Shown here in pieces: positions 1 through 5,710 of a DNA stretch of 5,860 nt. Position numbers and translations under genes: made by a program. Numbering within the stretch: the stretch's first letter is position 1; each line of letters starts with the position of its first letter. The notes below the pieces were generated by a model that was not told where the DNA came from, did not search any database, and was given only the letters and a program-made list of their open reading frames with translations. Source of the DNA: CAZLXG01 sp964563585 (lineage in GTDB: Bacteria; Bacteroidota; Bacteroidia; Flavobacteriales; Flavobacteriaceae); assembly GCA_964563585.1 (NCBI GenBank), contig CAZLXG010000086.1:1-5860 (forward strand), written 5' to 3'.

Positions 1-306
1 ACTTATAATGCACATTATGTAAAGATAGCTTAGGGCTTATCTTACACTTATTTTTGTGTGAAAGGAAAAGCAAATGTTTAGCTTTTTTCTAGCTAAAGTT
101 TTGATTTAAAAGGCTTAAAAAATGGGTGTAAGAAAAGCAAGAGAAGTGGAGAGCGGAAGCAAACAAAAGCTTGTGCAAGACCCGAAGAATAAGGGTTGAA
201 GATTTTGTTTGCTGTGGATTTATTTGTTTTTTTTCTTTCAATTGAAAAAAGAGCAGCTTACTTTTTTTTTCAAATGAAAAGAAAAAGTATCTTGTAGTCT
301 GAAAAA
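1..306. other. Gene-free leader region upstream of the Rhs toxin tip
   Basis: I see no convincing gene here. The strand opposite the toxin is open across much of it, but the product would be low-complexity Phe/Leu/Lys read from poly-A/T tracts, so I do not call it. A 25-codon plus-strand frame (122-199, starting MGVRKAREVESG) overlaps the palindrome and is not supported either. What the region does hold is symmetric DNA: ATAATG-ca-CATTAT at 5-18, TTTAGC/GCTAAA arms at 77-82 and 92-97, the large palindrome at 158-213, and a TTTCAATTGAAA palindrome near 236-247 followed by T- and A-runs up to the gene start. A TATTTTTG box at 49-56 fits the Bacteroidota -7 consensus but has no TTG at the right distance, so no promoter is called. 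Confidence 0.6.
158..213. repeat. Imperfect palindrome (possible recombination or regulatory site)
   Basis: The outer arms are exact 11-bp complements: AGCAAACAAAA (158-168) and TTTTGTTTGCT (203-213). Inside them CTT (170-172) can pair with AAG (199-201), and ACCC (180-183) with GGGT (193-196), leaving the nine-base loop GAAGAATAA. The left arm has seven unpaired bases where the right has two, so the folded strand would be asymmetric, with bulges. This general shape recalls folded single-strand recombination sites such as integron attC. However, I do not see the GTTRRRY/RYYYAAC core boxes of a true attC, and no second copy lies after the cassette. It lacks the terminal U-run expected of an intrinsic terminator. 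Structure is seen; function is unknown. Confidence 0.6.
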
Positions 307-1344
307 ATGGGTTGTTTAAAACTGGACATATCAAAAAATTACGAACCACTTTTGAGGGTAGTAGGAAAAATTTCGACTACTAAAAAAATGGATGTAGATT
401 ACTACCCCTTCGGCTCGCTAATGCCTAACCGCTACAGTGGTGGTAACCAGTATCGTTACGGAATGAATGGAATGGAAAAAGATGATGAAGTAACTGGGGT
501 TGAAGGTAGTTCTTATACAGCAACTTTCTGGCAATATGATAGTCGTTTAGGTCGTAGATGGAATGTTGATCCTGTTGTTAAACCATACGAATCGTCTTAC
601 GCAACATTTTCTAATAACCCTGTTTATTTTATTGACCCGAATGGAGATGATCCTACTGTTTATGAAAATGCTAATGATGGTGAAAAAATAGAAATTAATG
701 ATGGAGTTGATAAAACTATAAAGGTAAATGATACTGATTTTCAAGAAGTAAAATTCTTTAAAAATGAATTAGATTCAGATGTGCCCTCACCTGATGGGCA
801 AGCGTCAATGATTGATTTGAATGTAGTTAATGCTTATAAGACGTTTTTTGATAATCATTATTATATGGATGGTCTTTCAGCGGAGAACCTCTATAGTTAC
901 TTCACTGACAAACCTTTTGCGAACATACCAGAATCTTATGTTCAAGGAAGCGCAGGTAGTCTTGAGTACATTGGTGGACCTGCAAGTTCTGCAACAAAAA
1001 AAATGATAGCTAAGTACGGATCTAAATATACCGGAAAGATATTGAGCTGGGGAGCAATACAGAAGCATCATATTATTCCAAAAGCAATCTACAAGAAATA
1101 TGCAGCTAAACTTGCTCCGTATATGGCGCGTGATGTCGGTTTTAATCTTAAGAATTTGCCAACTCCTTTTCATGGGAACCATTATTATTATAATAAATAT
1201 GTCGGGGGTAAAATTGAAAAATTAGTGAGCTCTGGGAAGCTTAGTGAATCTAGTTTGCGAACTCTTAATAAAAATTTGACTAAGGAAATTAATAAAGCAT
1301 ACGATAGTGGTCTTAAACTTAATGATTACTTCAGGTATAAATAA
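307..1344 (+). CDS. Orphan Rhs tip with C-terminal HNH/AHH-like nuclease toxin
   Basis: This 345-residue protein looks like the detached C-terminal end of a Bacteroidota Rhs/YD-repeat polymorphic toxin. Residues 1-113 are the Rhs-associated core remnant, with MGCLKL at the start, YYPFGSLMP (32-40), YGMNGMEKDDE (51-61), SRLGRRWNVDP (79-89) and NNPVYFIDPNG (103-113). Residues ~114-220 are an acidic variable linker. Residues ~221-345 are the toxin tip, with HHIIPK (254-259), N283, H289 and H292 in the order expected for HNH/endonuclease VII-type nucleases, closest in look to the AHH group, so DNA cleavage is the likely activity. Full Rhs toxins run to well over 1000 residues. Here the YD-repeat cage, signal peptide and delivery domains are all missing, so this is either a silent recombination cassette or a displaced tip. 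The ATG at 307 is chosen because MGCLKL is typical of this core segment. The gene six bases downstream is the likely immunity partner. The Rhs call is firm; the nuclease subfamily is less certain. Confidence 0.87.
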   Translation: MGCLKLDISKNYEPLLRVVGKISTTKKMDVDYYPFGSLMPNRYSGGNQYRYGMNGMEKDDEVTGVEGSSYTATFWQYDSRLGRRWNVDPVVKPYESSYATFSNNPVYFIDPNGDDPTVYENANDGEKIEINDGVDKTIKVNDTDFQEVKFFKNELDSDVPSPDGQASMIDLNVVNAYKTFFDNHYYMDGLSAENLYSYFTDKPFANIPESYVQGSAGSLEYIGGPASSATKKMIAKYGSKYTGKILSWGAIQKHHIIPKAIYKKYAAKLAPYMARDVGFNLKNLPTPFHGNHYYYNKYVGGKIEKLVSSGKLSESSLRTLNKNLTKEINKAYDSGLKLNDYFRYK

Positions 1345-1350
1345 ACATAA

Positions 1351-2037
1351 ATGTTAAGACAAATAGATAATTCAATAGAGCCAGAAGTAATCGGAGTAAG
1401 CAATGGAGTTTGCCAATTAGAAATCGATTTCAATAGTTTAGAGATGTTACGACCAGTCGTTATTGACTGTCGTGTTCAAGACTTCATAATTAATCAAAAT
1501 AAAATTTATGGATTAAATTTCGGGGGTATAAAAGGAAGGTTGATGCCCAAAGCCAAACTTACAGATATAATGATTTTTTCTCCTTACATGTTTGGATTTA
1601 AATATGTAGTCAGTGAAAAATTTATTACTTGTTTAAGGGAATTAGAAGTCTCTGAGATGGAGTATAACTTATTTAGCATTACACTGGAGGGGGTAACTGA
1701 AAATTATTACCTTTTATTTATTCCTTGGGTGGCTAGTGAAGAGGTTGATTTCTCAAAATCAATGGCATACCCAGATGATGAGGCTCAGGAAGAAAAGAAA
1801 ACATATTTTAAATTGAAATCTTACGATGAGTACGATGAGTTAATGGATACAAATCCATTTATTTCATTTGATAAAATATGCTTACCTGAAACGTATAAGA
1901 AAAATGATTTATTAGGTGTACAAGCTGAAGTTAAACTTTTTTTTTCGAATAGGTTGATAAAGAAACTAACTGACAGTAGTATAAGTGGTTTAGTTATTCC
2001 TGAAAAACAAGTTGAACTTTGTTTTAATAAGTCATAA
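1351..2037 (+). CDS. Probable immunity protein, Imm11/DUF1629-like
   Basis: A 228-residue soluble protein with no signal peptide or membrane segment, starting six bases after the toxin stop on the same strand, so the pair is almost certainly co-transcribed. That position is where the cognate immunity gene of a polymorphic toxin sits. The sequence resembles the Imm11 (DUF1629) family: YVVSEKF (85-91), a YYLLFIP strand (119-125) running into EEVDFSKS (130-137), and a C-terminal FFSNRLIKKLTDSSISGL block (197-214) that recalls the family's ending, where a late helix precedes a tGl motif. The expected role is to bind and block the nuclease tip in the cytoplasm, protecting the producer and its siblings. 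Immunity is inferred mainly from position and the family from motif resemblance alone. Confidence 0.7.
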   Translation: MLRQIDNSIEPEVIGVSNGVCQLEIDFNSLEMLRPVVIDCRVQDFIINQNKIYGLNFGGIKGRLMPKAKLTDIMIFSPYMFGFKYVVSEKFITCLRELEVSEMEYNLFSITLEGVTENYYLLFIPWVASEEVDFSKSMAYPDDEAQEEKKTYFKLKSYDEYDELMDTNPFISFDKICLPETYKKNDLLGVQAEVKLFFSNRLIKKLTDSSISGLVIPEKQVELCFNKS

Positions 2038-2098
2038 TGACAAGGCTAAGAAATGTGGATTGAGCAAGGCGAAATGTCAATATTTTTCAGAAGGTATT

Positions 2099-2117
2099 AT
2101 GGGTTGTTTAATGTTGG
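2099..2117 (+). repeat. Partial copy of the toxin gene's start, after the immunity gene
   Basis: ATGGGTTGTTTAA at 2099-2111 is identical to the first 13 bases of the toxin gene (307-319), and 16 of 19 bases match across 2099-2117 against 307-325. The two copies are direct and bracket the toxin-immunity pair. The downstream copy sits in the 70-bp gap between convergent genes (2038-2107) and runs into the end of the ParE-type toxin gene. It could be the trace of a second Rhs tip, or of recombination at the shared core start. A match this short in AT-rich DNA can also arise by chance. The rest of the gap shows no clear terminator. Confidence 0.35.
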
Positions 2118-2440
2118 TTAGTTTCTTTAGCTCTTAATTTAATTTTCTTGGGGTCTTTTTTTGTAGGGAACACATCCGTAATGTAGGCAGTATTATCATC
2201 AAGCATACGGTAAATAATTTTGTAGCTGTAAGCCAATAGAAAACGGTGTCCAAGTTCCAATTCTTTAAGATAAGGTTCGGGAGTTCCAGAATGTGGTTGT
2301 ATTCTAATCTGTTCGGGTCTATCAAATATGGCAGAAACTACATTTTGAGTAGCTGTGAACGATTCTTTTTCTAATTCTGTGGCAATGTCTTCAATACAGT
2401 CTAAAGAGAAGTCAGACCAAATAATAGTTACTTTATCCAT
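2108..2440 (-). CDS. RelE/ParE-family type II toxin
   Basis: This 110-residue protein has the ParE/RelE toxin fold signature. An N-terminal strand (KVTIIWSDFSLDCIEDI) leads into two helices. These are followed by the conserved strand set HRFLLAYSYKIIYRMLDDNTAYITDVFPTKKDPKKI across roughly residues 65-100, close to the usual family length of about 95-105. ParE members poison DNA gyrase and RelE members cut ribosome-bound mRNA. Sequence alone does not decide which applies here, though the YKIIYR...VF.T..dP.ki pattern looks more ParE-like. Its start overlaps the end of the upstream antitoxin gene by 13 bases, so translation is probably coupled, keeping toxin output tied to antitoxin. It converges on the Rhs immunity gene 70 bp away. 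No catalytic truncation or frameshift is visible. Confidence 0.87.
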   Translation of the reverse strand: MDKVTIIWSDFSLDCIEDIATELEKESFTATQNVVSAIFDRPEQIRIQPHSGTPEPYLKELELGHRFLLAYSYKIIYRMLDDNTAYITDVFPTKKDPKKIKLRAKETNQH

Positions 2441-2652
2441 TTAGAAAGTCTTTCTTTAGCTTGTTCGTTTGTTTTAAAATTACCATCAGCTAATTGTTGT
2501 TCAGCAATAGAAGCACGTTTTAGCATTTCTTTTTTAGAAAGACTACCACTTTCAGTAATCATTTTTTCCACTTTTTCTAAGAGTTTTAAATCTGAGATGT
2601 TCATGAGGTATTCCATGATGTGGTATTTTTTAAGTTCTACAGAAGTATCCAT
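2428..2652 (-). CDS. Small antitoxin of the ParE-type module
   Basis: A 74-residue, highly charged, mostly helical protein. The N-terminal half (MDTSVELKKYHIMEYLMNISDLKLLEKVEKMI) looks like the short helical start of many Bacteroidota antitoxins. The C-terminal half (KRASIAEQQLADGNFKTNEQAKERLSKWIK) matches the common antitoxin tail, an Ala/Glu-rich helix, a 'G.f.T.eqak' turn and a final basic helix ending in W, which would wrap the toxin. I see no ribbon-helix-helix or helix-turn-helix DNA-binding domain. The adjacent XRE gene could supply the operator binding, as PaaR does for PaaA-ParE modules. Gene order regulator-antitoxin-toxin, with a 2-bp gap upstream and a 13-bp overlap downstream, supports one operon. 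The antitoxin role is inferred from context and size more than from a named family. Confidence 0.8.
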   Translation of the reverse strand: MDTSVELKKYHIMEYLMNISDLKLLEKVEKMITESGSLSKKEMLKRASIAEQQLADGNFKTNEQAKERLSKWIK

Positions 2653-2654
2653 AA

Positions 2655-3005
2655 TTAAGCTACGATTTTTTGAATTTGTTTTTTAGCAATAAATGCATCA
2701 ATAAGTCTTTTTACAACACTTTTATCTTCGTCATCTAAATTTTCTACTTGTTTAAATTGCATTAATAAATCATTGTCTTTAAGAGATGCTTTTGCCTTTT
2801 CGTTAGTATCTCCGTTAACTAAGAAGTCAATGGAAGTTCCAAAAACATTACTTAGCTTTTTTAAGACATCAGCAGGTGGTTGTACACCTTTGTTTTCATA
2901 CCTGACTAATTGAGTCATTGAAATATTTATTTGTGTGGACAGCTGTCCTTGAGTCATTCCTAACTCTTTTCTAATCTGCTGTATTCTATTACCTAAATCA
3001 ATCAT
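2655..3005 (-). CDS. XRE-family helix-turn-helix regulator of the addiction operon
   Basis: A 116-residue transcription factor. Residues ~5-62 form a Cro/C1-type helix-turn-helix: RIQQIRKELGMTQGQLSTQ, then NISMTQLVRYENKGVQPPADVLKKLSNVFGTSIDFLVNG, where the MTQ..LS and YE.G..P...L.kLa..f..s.d.L positions match the XRE pattern. Residues ~75-116 are a helical tail (DNDLLMQFKQVENLDDEDKSVVKRLIDAFIAKKQIQK), probably for dimerization. It is the first gene of the operon, ending 2 bp before the antitoxin, and lies divergent to the primase-helicase gene. Because the antitoxin lacks a visible DNA-binding domain, this protein probably binds the inverted repeats in 3006-3171 and controls its own operon and perhaps the primase gene. 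The ATG at 3005 gives the standard domain start, and no closer alternative fits. The HTH call is firm; the regulatory target is inferred. Confidence 0.92.
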   Translation of the reverse strand: MIDLGNRIQQIRKELGMTQGQLSTQINISMTQLVRYENKGVQPPADVLKKLSNVFGTSIDFLVNGDTNEKAKASLKDNDLLMQFKQVENLDDEDKSVVKRLIDAFIAKKQIQKIVA

Positions 3006-3012
3006 AATTCAC

Positions 3013-3053
3013 TCTTTTTAGAAAAACTATTAACACAAATTTACCTAAAAAGA
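3013..3053. promoter_or_regulatory. Candidate operator: 9-bp inverted repeat around the addiction-operon promoter
   Basis: TCTTTTTAG (3013-3021) and CTAAAAAGA (3045-3053) are perfect inverted copies with 23 bases between them, about three helical turns centre to centre. The TAAATTTG box of the minus-strand promoter lies between them. This placement suits autorepression by the XRE regulator, or by a regulator-antitoxin-toxin complex. The arms are AT-rich, so chance similarity is possible. Confidence 0.4.
3036..3043 (-). promoter_or_regulatory. Candidate -7 box for the XRE-antitoxin-toxin operon
   Basis: On the minus strand the bases read TAAATTTG, matching the Bacteroidota -7 consensus TAnnTTTG, about 30 bases ahead of the regulator's ATG at 3005. 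I find no TTG -33 element at the usual distance upstream, so this is a half-matched promoter. It is the only such box on that strand in the gap. Confidence 0.4.
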
Positions 3054-3084
3054 CACTTTGTTTAAGGTTTTAATTGTCTTATTG

Positions 3085-3103
3085 TTGAAAACTTATTTTT
3101 CAA
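3085..3103. promoter_or_regulatory. Candidate operator: 7-5-7 inverted repeat ahead of the primase gene
   Basis: TTGAAAA (3085-3091), a five-base spacer, then TTTTCAA (3097-3103): a perfect 19-bp dyad of the size an XRE dimer commonly binds. It covers the DNA between the possible -33 TTG (3085-3087) and the -7 box (3112-3119) of the plus-strand promoter, where binding would block RNA polymerase. A third half-site, TTTTCAA, occurs at 3163-3169, just before the primase ATG, and the 11-base stretch TTATTTTTCAA is shared by 3093-3103 and 3159-3169. Dyads of this kind are not rare in AT-rich DNA. Confidence 0.45.
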
Positions 3104-3111
3104 AGGCTTTT

Positions 3112-3119
3112 TAAATTTG
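3112..3119 (+). promoter_or_regulatory. Candidate -7 box for the primase-helicase gene
   Basis: TAAATTTG matches the Bacteroidota TAnnTTTG consensus and stands 52 bases before the ATG at 3172. A TTG at 3085-3087 lies 24 bases upstream, one base outside the usual 17-23 spacing. The leader has no Shine-Dalgarno and ends in an A/T-rich stretch before the ATG, as is common in this phylum. Confidence 0.5.
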
Positions 3120-3171
3120 TCTTTTATGGTTTATTTTGTTCTCATAAGGCAAATTAAATTATTTTTCAACA

Positions 3172-5709
3172 ATGGAGATAAAAGACATTAAGCAACAACT
3201 CAATATTCAAACAGTATTAAACCACTACGGAGTAAAAGCAGATAAAAACGGAATGGCAAACTGCCCTTTCCATTCTGATAAAACACCAAGTTTTCAGATT
3301 TATCCAAAGTCAAATACTTATTGTTGTTTTAGTTCTAATTGTTCTGCAGGAACGGGAGACCAAATACAATTTATTGAGTTGAAAGAAAAACAAGGAAAGC
3401 ACCAGGCTATTTTAAAAGCAAAGGAACTCTTAGGAGTAAAAGAGCCAAGTTTAAACGAAATCTTTTCTAAGCTAAAACAGAATGTAAATAAAAGCCCAAG
3501 AGCTAAGCAGTACATAGAAAGTAGGAATTTAAGACTGCAAAATTTAGAAGTTGGATTTAATGCTAACGGTTACAAAGACCTAAAAAACTGTATTATTTTT
3601 CCATTAAAAGACAAGTTCAATAATGTAGTGAGTTTGTATGGTAGGAGTTTAAATAAAGGACATTACTACACAGAAAATAGAAAAGGATTGTTTCCAAAAT
3701 ACCCGCCTGCAGAAACAAGAAAGTTGATATTAACAGAAAGCATAATTGATGCTGTAACATTATTACAACAAAAGGAAATTACAGCAGAATATGAAGTATT
3801 GGCACTCTATGGAACAAATGGTTTTACACAAGAACATACCGAAGCAATAAAAGAGTTGAACCATTTAAAAGAAATCATATTGTTTTTTGATGGAGATGAA
3901 GCAGGAGAAAAGGCAATAGCTAAATACAGTAAAGAATTATCCATTAATAATTGTCAAATATCAATTATTGAAACACCAAAAGGAGAAGATGTAAATAGTT
4001 TATTAGATGGACATAGCTCTGAAATATTCACAGAATTATTAAATAGCAGAAAAAACGGTAGCACCAAAAGGCAATTAAAAATAGAAGAAGCAAAGCCAAT
4101 CCAAAATGACTCAATCAAAACTATTGATGAGCAAGAGGAAGCTAAAGAAGAAAACCAATTGCCTGCGGTGGCTCACCGCTTAAATACAGAAAATCCTGAT
4201 TACATTACTTATGAGAAAGGAGATTTAAAGTGTGTGTTGTTGGGTGGGATTAGTATTCAGCAAATAGACAGGTTACGAGTAACTTTATTATTAGAAAGAG
4301 TTCCAAAACTAAGTCCATTACACAGCATTAGACAAAGTGGATTAGATTTGTACAATGATAGTTTTGTAGAGAAGTTCGGCAGAACAGCAGCAGAAAAATT
4401 AGAGATAGGAACATCAGAAATACGATTAATTATTGCAGAATTAATTGAAGCATTAGAAAAGTATCGACTAAGCCAAATTGAAAGTAAAAGAGAAGTAAAG
4501 CCTCAATTTAGAATCCTAAACAAGCAACAAAAAGAAACAGCTTTAAAATATCTGAAAGCTCCGAACCTACTAAAAAGAACCAATGCTGATATTGGGAAAA
4601 GTGGAATGATAGGAGAAGAAGTAAACAGGCTATTGATGTATTTAGTTTTTACAAGCAGATTAAGAGAAAATCCTTTAAATATTATTTGCTTAGGAGCAAG
4701 CGGAACAGGAAAAACCCACTTACAAGAAAAAGTTGCGGAACTCATTCCAGAGAATGATATTATTGATGCAACAGCTTTATCGGATAATGCACTTTATTAC
4801 TTTGAAAGAACAGCATTAAAACACAAATTAATTGTAATAGAAGATATGGACGGAGCAGAAAATGTACTCTACCAGTTACGAGAATTAATGAGTAAAAAGA
4901 AGCTGAGTAAACAAGTGGTTATTAAAGATAGTAAAGGAAATATGCGGACCATACAAACCCAAACCGAAGGACCAATATGTGTAACCGGAACAACAACCCA
5001 AGAACGAATTTATGAAGACAATGCAAACAGAAGCCTACTACTGTACTTAGATGGAAGTAAACAGCACCAGGAGAAAATAATGGATTACCAGCGGAGAGCC
5101 TCCGCAGGCATTATTAATCATCAAGAAGAAGAGGGAATAAAGAATCTGTTTAAAGATATGCAGAGCTTACTAAAACCAATCAGAATAGTGAACCCTTACG
5201 CAACACAATTAAAAATACCGCAAGAAGTATTTAAACCACTACGGAGTAATGCCCATTATTTACAGTTCATTGAGTGTATTACCTTTTATCATCAGTGGCA
5301 GCGCCACAAGCATAAAGATAAAAATACAGGAGAAGACTATATAAAAACAACGCTAGAAGATATTGCTGCGGCAAATGCCTTGTTAAAAGATGTATTGTTG
5401 GATAAAGCAGATGAATTAAGCGGAGCATGTAGAAAGTTCTTTGAAGTGTTAAAACACCATTTAAAACAAGAAAAGAAGCAAAGTTTTTATGCCAAAGACA
5501 TTAGAGCAAATCTTCGTTTAAACCCTAAAACATTGAGTAGATATCTGTATGATTTACAGCGTTACAATTACGTTAAAATAGTTGGCGGAGACAAGTTTAG
5601 AAAGGGCTATGAATATGAAATTGTGAATTATGAGGAGTTCAATAATTTAGAAAATAACATTAAAACGGCTCTGGATGAAGCTTTGGATAAAATAAAGAAA
5701 AACAATTAA
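3172..5709 (+). CDS. Primase-helicase-like fusion (CHC2 zinc finger, Toprim, AAA+ ATPase, winged helix)
   Basis: An 845-residue replication-type protein of a mobile element. Residues ~1-70 are a CHC2 zinc finger (CPFH at 31-34, C52, C57; the last two ligands are four apart, against two in DnaG). Residues ~105-180 resemble a reduced DnaG catalytic core, with SLYGRSLN and a LFPKYP strand. Residues ~184-285 are Toprim, with E189 in LILTESIIDAV and D240/D242 in FFDGDEAGEKA. A charged linker spans ~290-340. Residues ~345-440 form a helical middle region that I do not recognise by name. Residues ~490-630 are an AAA+ ATPase: Walker A GASGTGKT (508-515), a Walker B-like strand LIVIEDMD (553-560), a sensor-1-like VTGTTT and an arginine at 620. 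Residues ~770-820 look like a winged helix. Primer synthesis coupled to unwinding is the likely job, as in phage or plasmid primase-helicases. It is divergent to the addiction operon and followed by a repeat cluster and a possible recombinase gene. The domains are clear; the exact reaction is not proven. Confidence 0.92.
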   Translation: MEIKDIKQQLNIQTVLNHYGVKADKNGMANCPFHSDKTPSFQIYPKSNTYCCFSSNCSAGTGDQIQFIELKEKQGKHQAILKAKELLGVKEPSLNEIFSKLKQNVNKSPRAKQYIESRNLRLQNLEVGFNANGYKDLKNCIIFPLKDKFNNVVSLYGRSLNKGHYYTENRKGLFPKYPPAETRKLILTESIIDAVTLLQQKEITAEYEVLALYGTNGFTQEHTEAIKELNHLKEIILFFDGDEAGEKAIAKYSKELSINNCQISIIETPKGEDVNSLLDGHSSEIFTELLNSRKNGSTKRQLKIEEAKPIQNDSIKTIDEQEEAKEENQLPAVAHRLNTENPDYITYEKGDLKCVLLGGISIQQIDRLRVTLLLERVPKLSPLHSIRQSGLDLYNDSFVEKFGRTAAEKLEIGTSEIRLIIAELIEALEKYRLSQIESKREVKPQFRILNKQQKETALKYLKAPNLLKRTNADIGKSGMIGEEVNRLLMYLVFTSRLRENPLNIICLGASGTGKTHLQEKVAELIPENDIIDATALSDNALYYFERTALKHKLIVIEDMDGAENVLYQLRELMSKKKLSKQVVIKDSKGNMRTIQTQTEGPICVTGTTTQERIYEDNANRSLLLYLDGSKQHQEKIMDYQRRASAGIINHQEEEGIKNLFKDMQSLLKPIRIVNPYATQLKIPQEVFKPLRSNAHYLQFIECITFYHQWQRHKHKDKNTGEDYIKTTLEDIAAANALLKDVLLDKADELSGACRKFFEVLKHHLKQEKKQSFYAKDIRANLRLNPKTLSRYLYDLQRYNYVKIVGGDKFRKGYEYEIVNYEEFNNLENNIKTALDEALDKIKKNN
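3217..3235 (+). repeat. 19-bp direct repeat, copy 1
   Basis: TTAAACCACTACGGAGTAA occurs here and identically at 5231-5249. Here it is read as L-N-H-Y-G-V, near the N-terminus of the primase domain. The second copy is in another frame, so shared protein motifs do not explain it. Allowing one extra T, the match extends a few bases upstream (AGTAT). Confidence 0.75.
4160..4180 (+). repeat. Small hairpin motif, copy 1, in the primase interdomain linker
   Basis: TGCCT leads into a 6-bp stem GCGGTG / CACCGC (4165-4170 and 4174-4179) closed over GCT. It is markedly more G+C-rich than its surroundings and encodes part of the linker (LPAVAHR). The same 21-base motif occurs on the other strand at 5090-5110, with 19 of 21 bases identical and the two differences forming a compensated base pair. 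Confidence 0.65.
5090..5110 (-). repeat. Small hairpin motif, copy 2, opposite orientation
   Basis: Read on the minus strand this is TGCCT followed by the stem GCGGAG / CTCCGC over a GCT loop. It differs from the copy at 4160-4180 only by a T-A to A-T swap inside the stem. On the plus strand it encodes QRRASAG, just after the AAA+ domain. The stem is kept while its sequence changes, which suggests that the structure matters or that both are copies of a palindromic repeat family. Confidence 0.65.
5231..5249 (+). repeat. 19-bp direct repeat, copy 2
   Basis: This is identical to 3217-3235, but here the reading frame is shifted by one base and gives F-K-P-L-R-S instead of L-N-H-Y-G-V. The core ACTACGGAGT is itself nearly palindromic (8 of 10 positions), compatible with a protein-binding site. 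Confidence 0.75.
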
Positions 5710-5710
5710 G

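Noticed and set aside
122..199. Possible 25-codon plus-strand peptide across the palindrome
   Set aside because: Short and hydrophilic with no promoter or family support; the inverted repeat explains the sequence better.
158..213. True integron attC site
   Set aside because: The fold is attC-like but the GTTRRRY and RYYYAAC boxes are not present, and no integron integrase gene is visible.
89..349. Minus-strand open frame of 86 residues upstream of and overlapping the Rhs tip
   Set aside because: The product is low-complexity Phe/Leu/Lys from poly-A/T tracts and overlaps the well-supported toxin start; no family features.
547..744. Minus-strand open frame rich in Ile/Asn
   Set aside because: It is a shadow of the Rhs core and linker; the composition simply mirrors AT-rich plus-strand codons.
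879..891. Partial match (12 of 13 bases) to the GC-rich hairpin motif inside the toxin gene
   Set aside because: Only one stem arm and the loop side are present; the closing arm is missing, so it is too weak to call a third copy.
877..1182. Minus-strand open frame of 101 residues inside the toxin gene
   Set aside because: It lies antisense to the nuclease tip, whose plus-strand frame carries clear motifs. The Cys/Phe-rich product resembles no family I know.
4503..4745. Minus-strand open frame of 80 residues within the primase-helicase gene
   Set aside because: It overlaps the Walker A region antisense and has no recognisable domain. The same reasoning applies to the antisense frame at 3318-3515.
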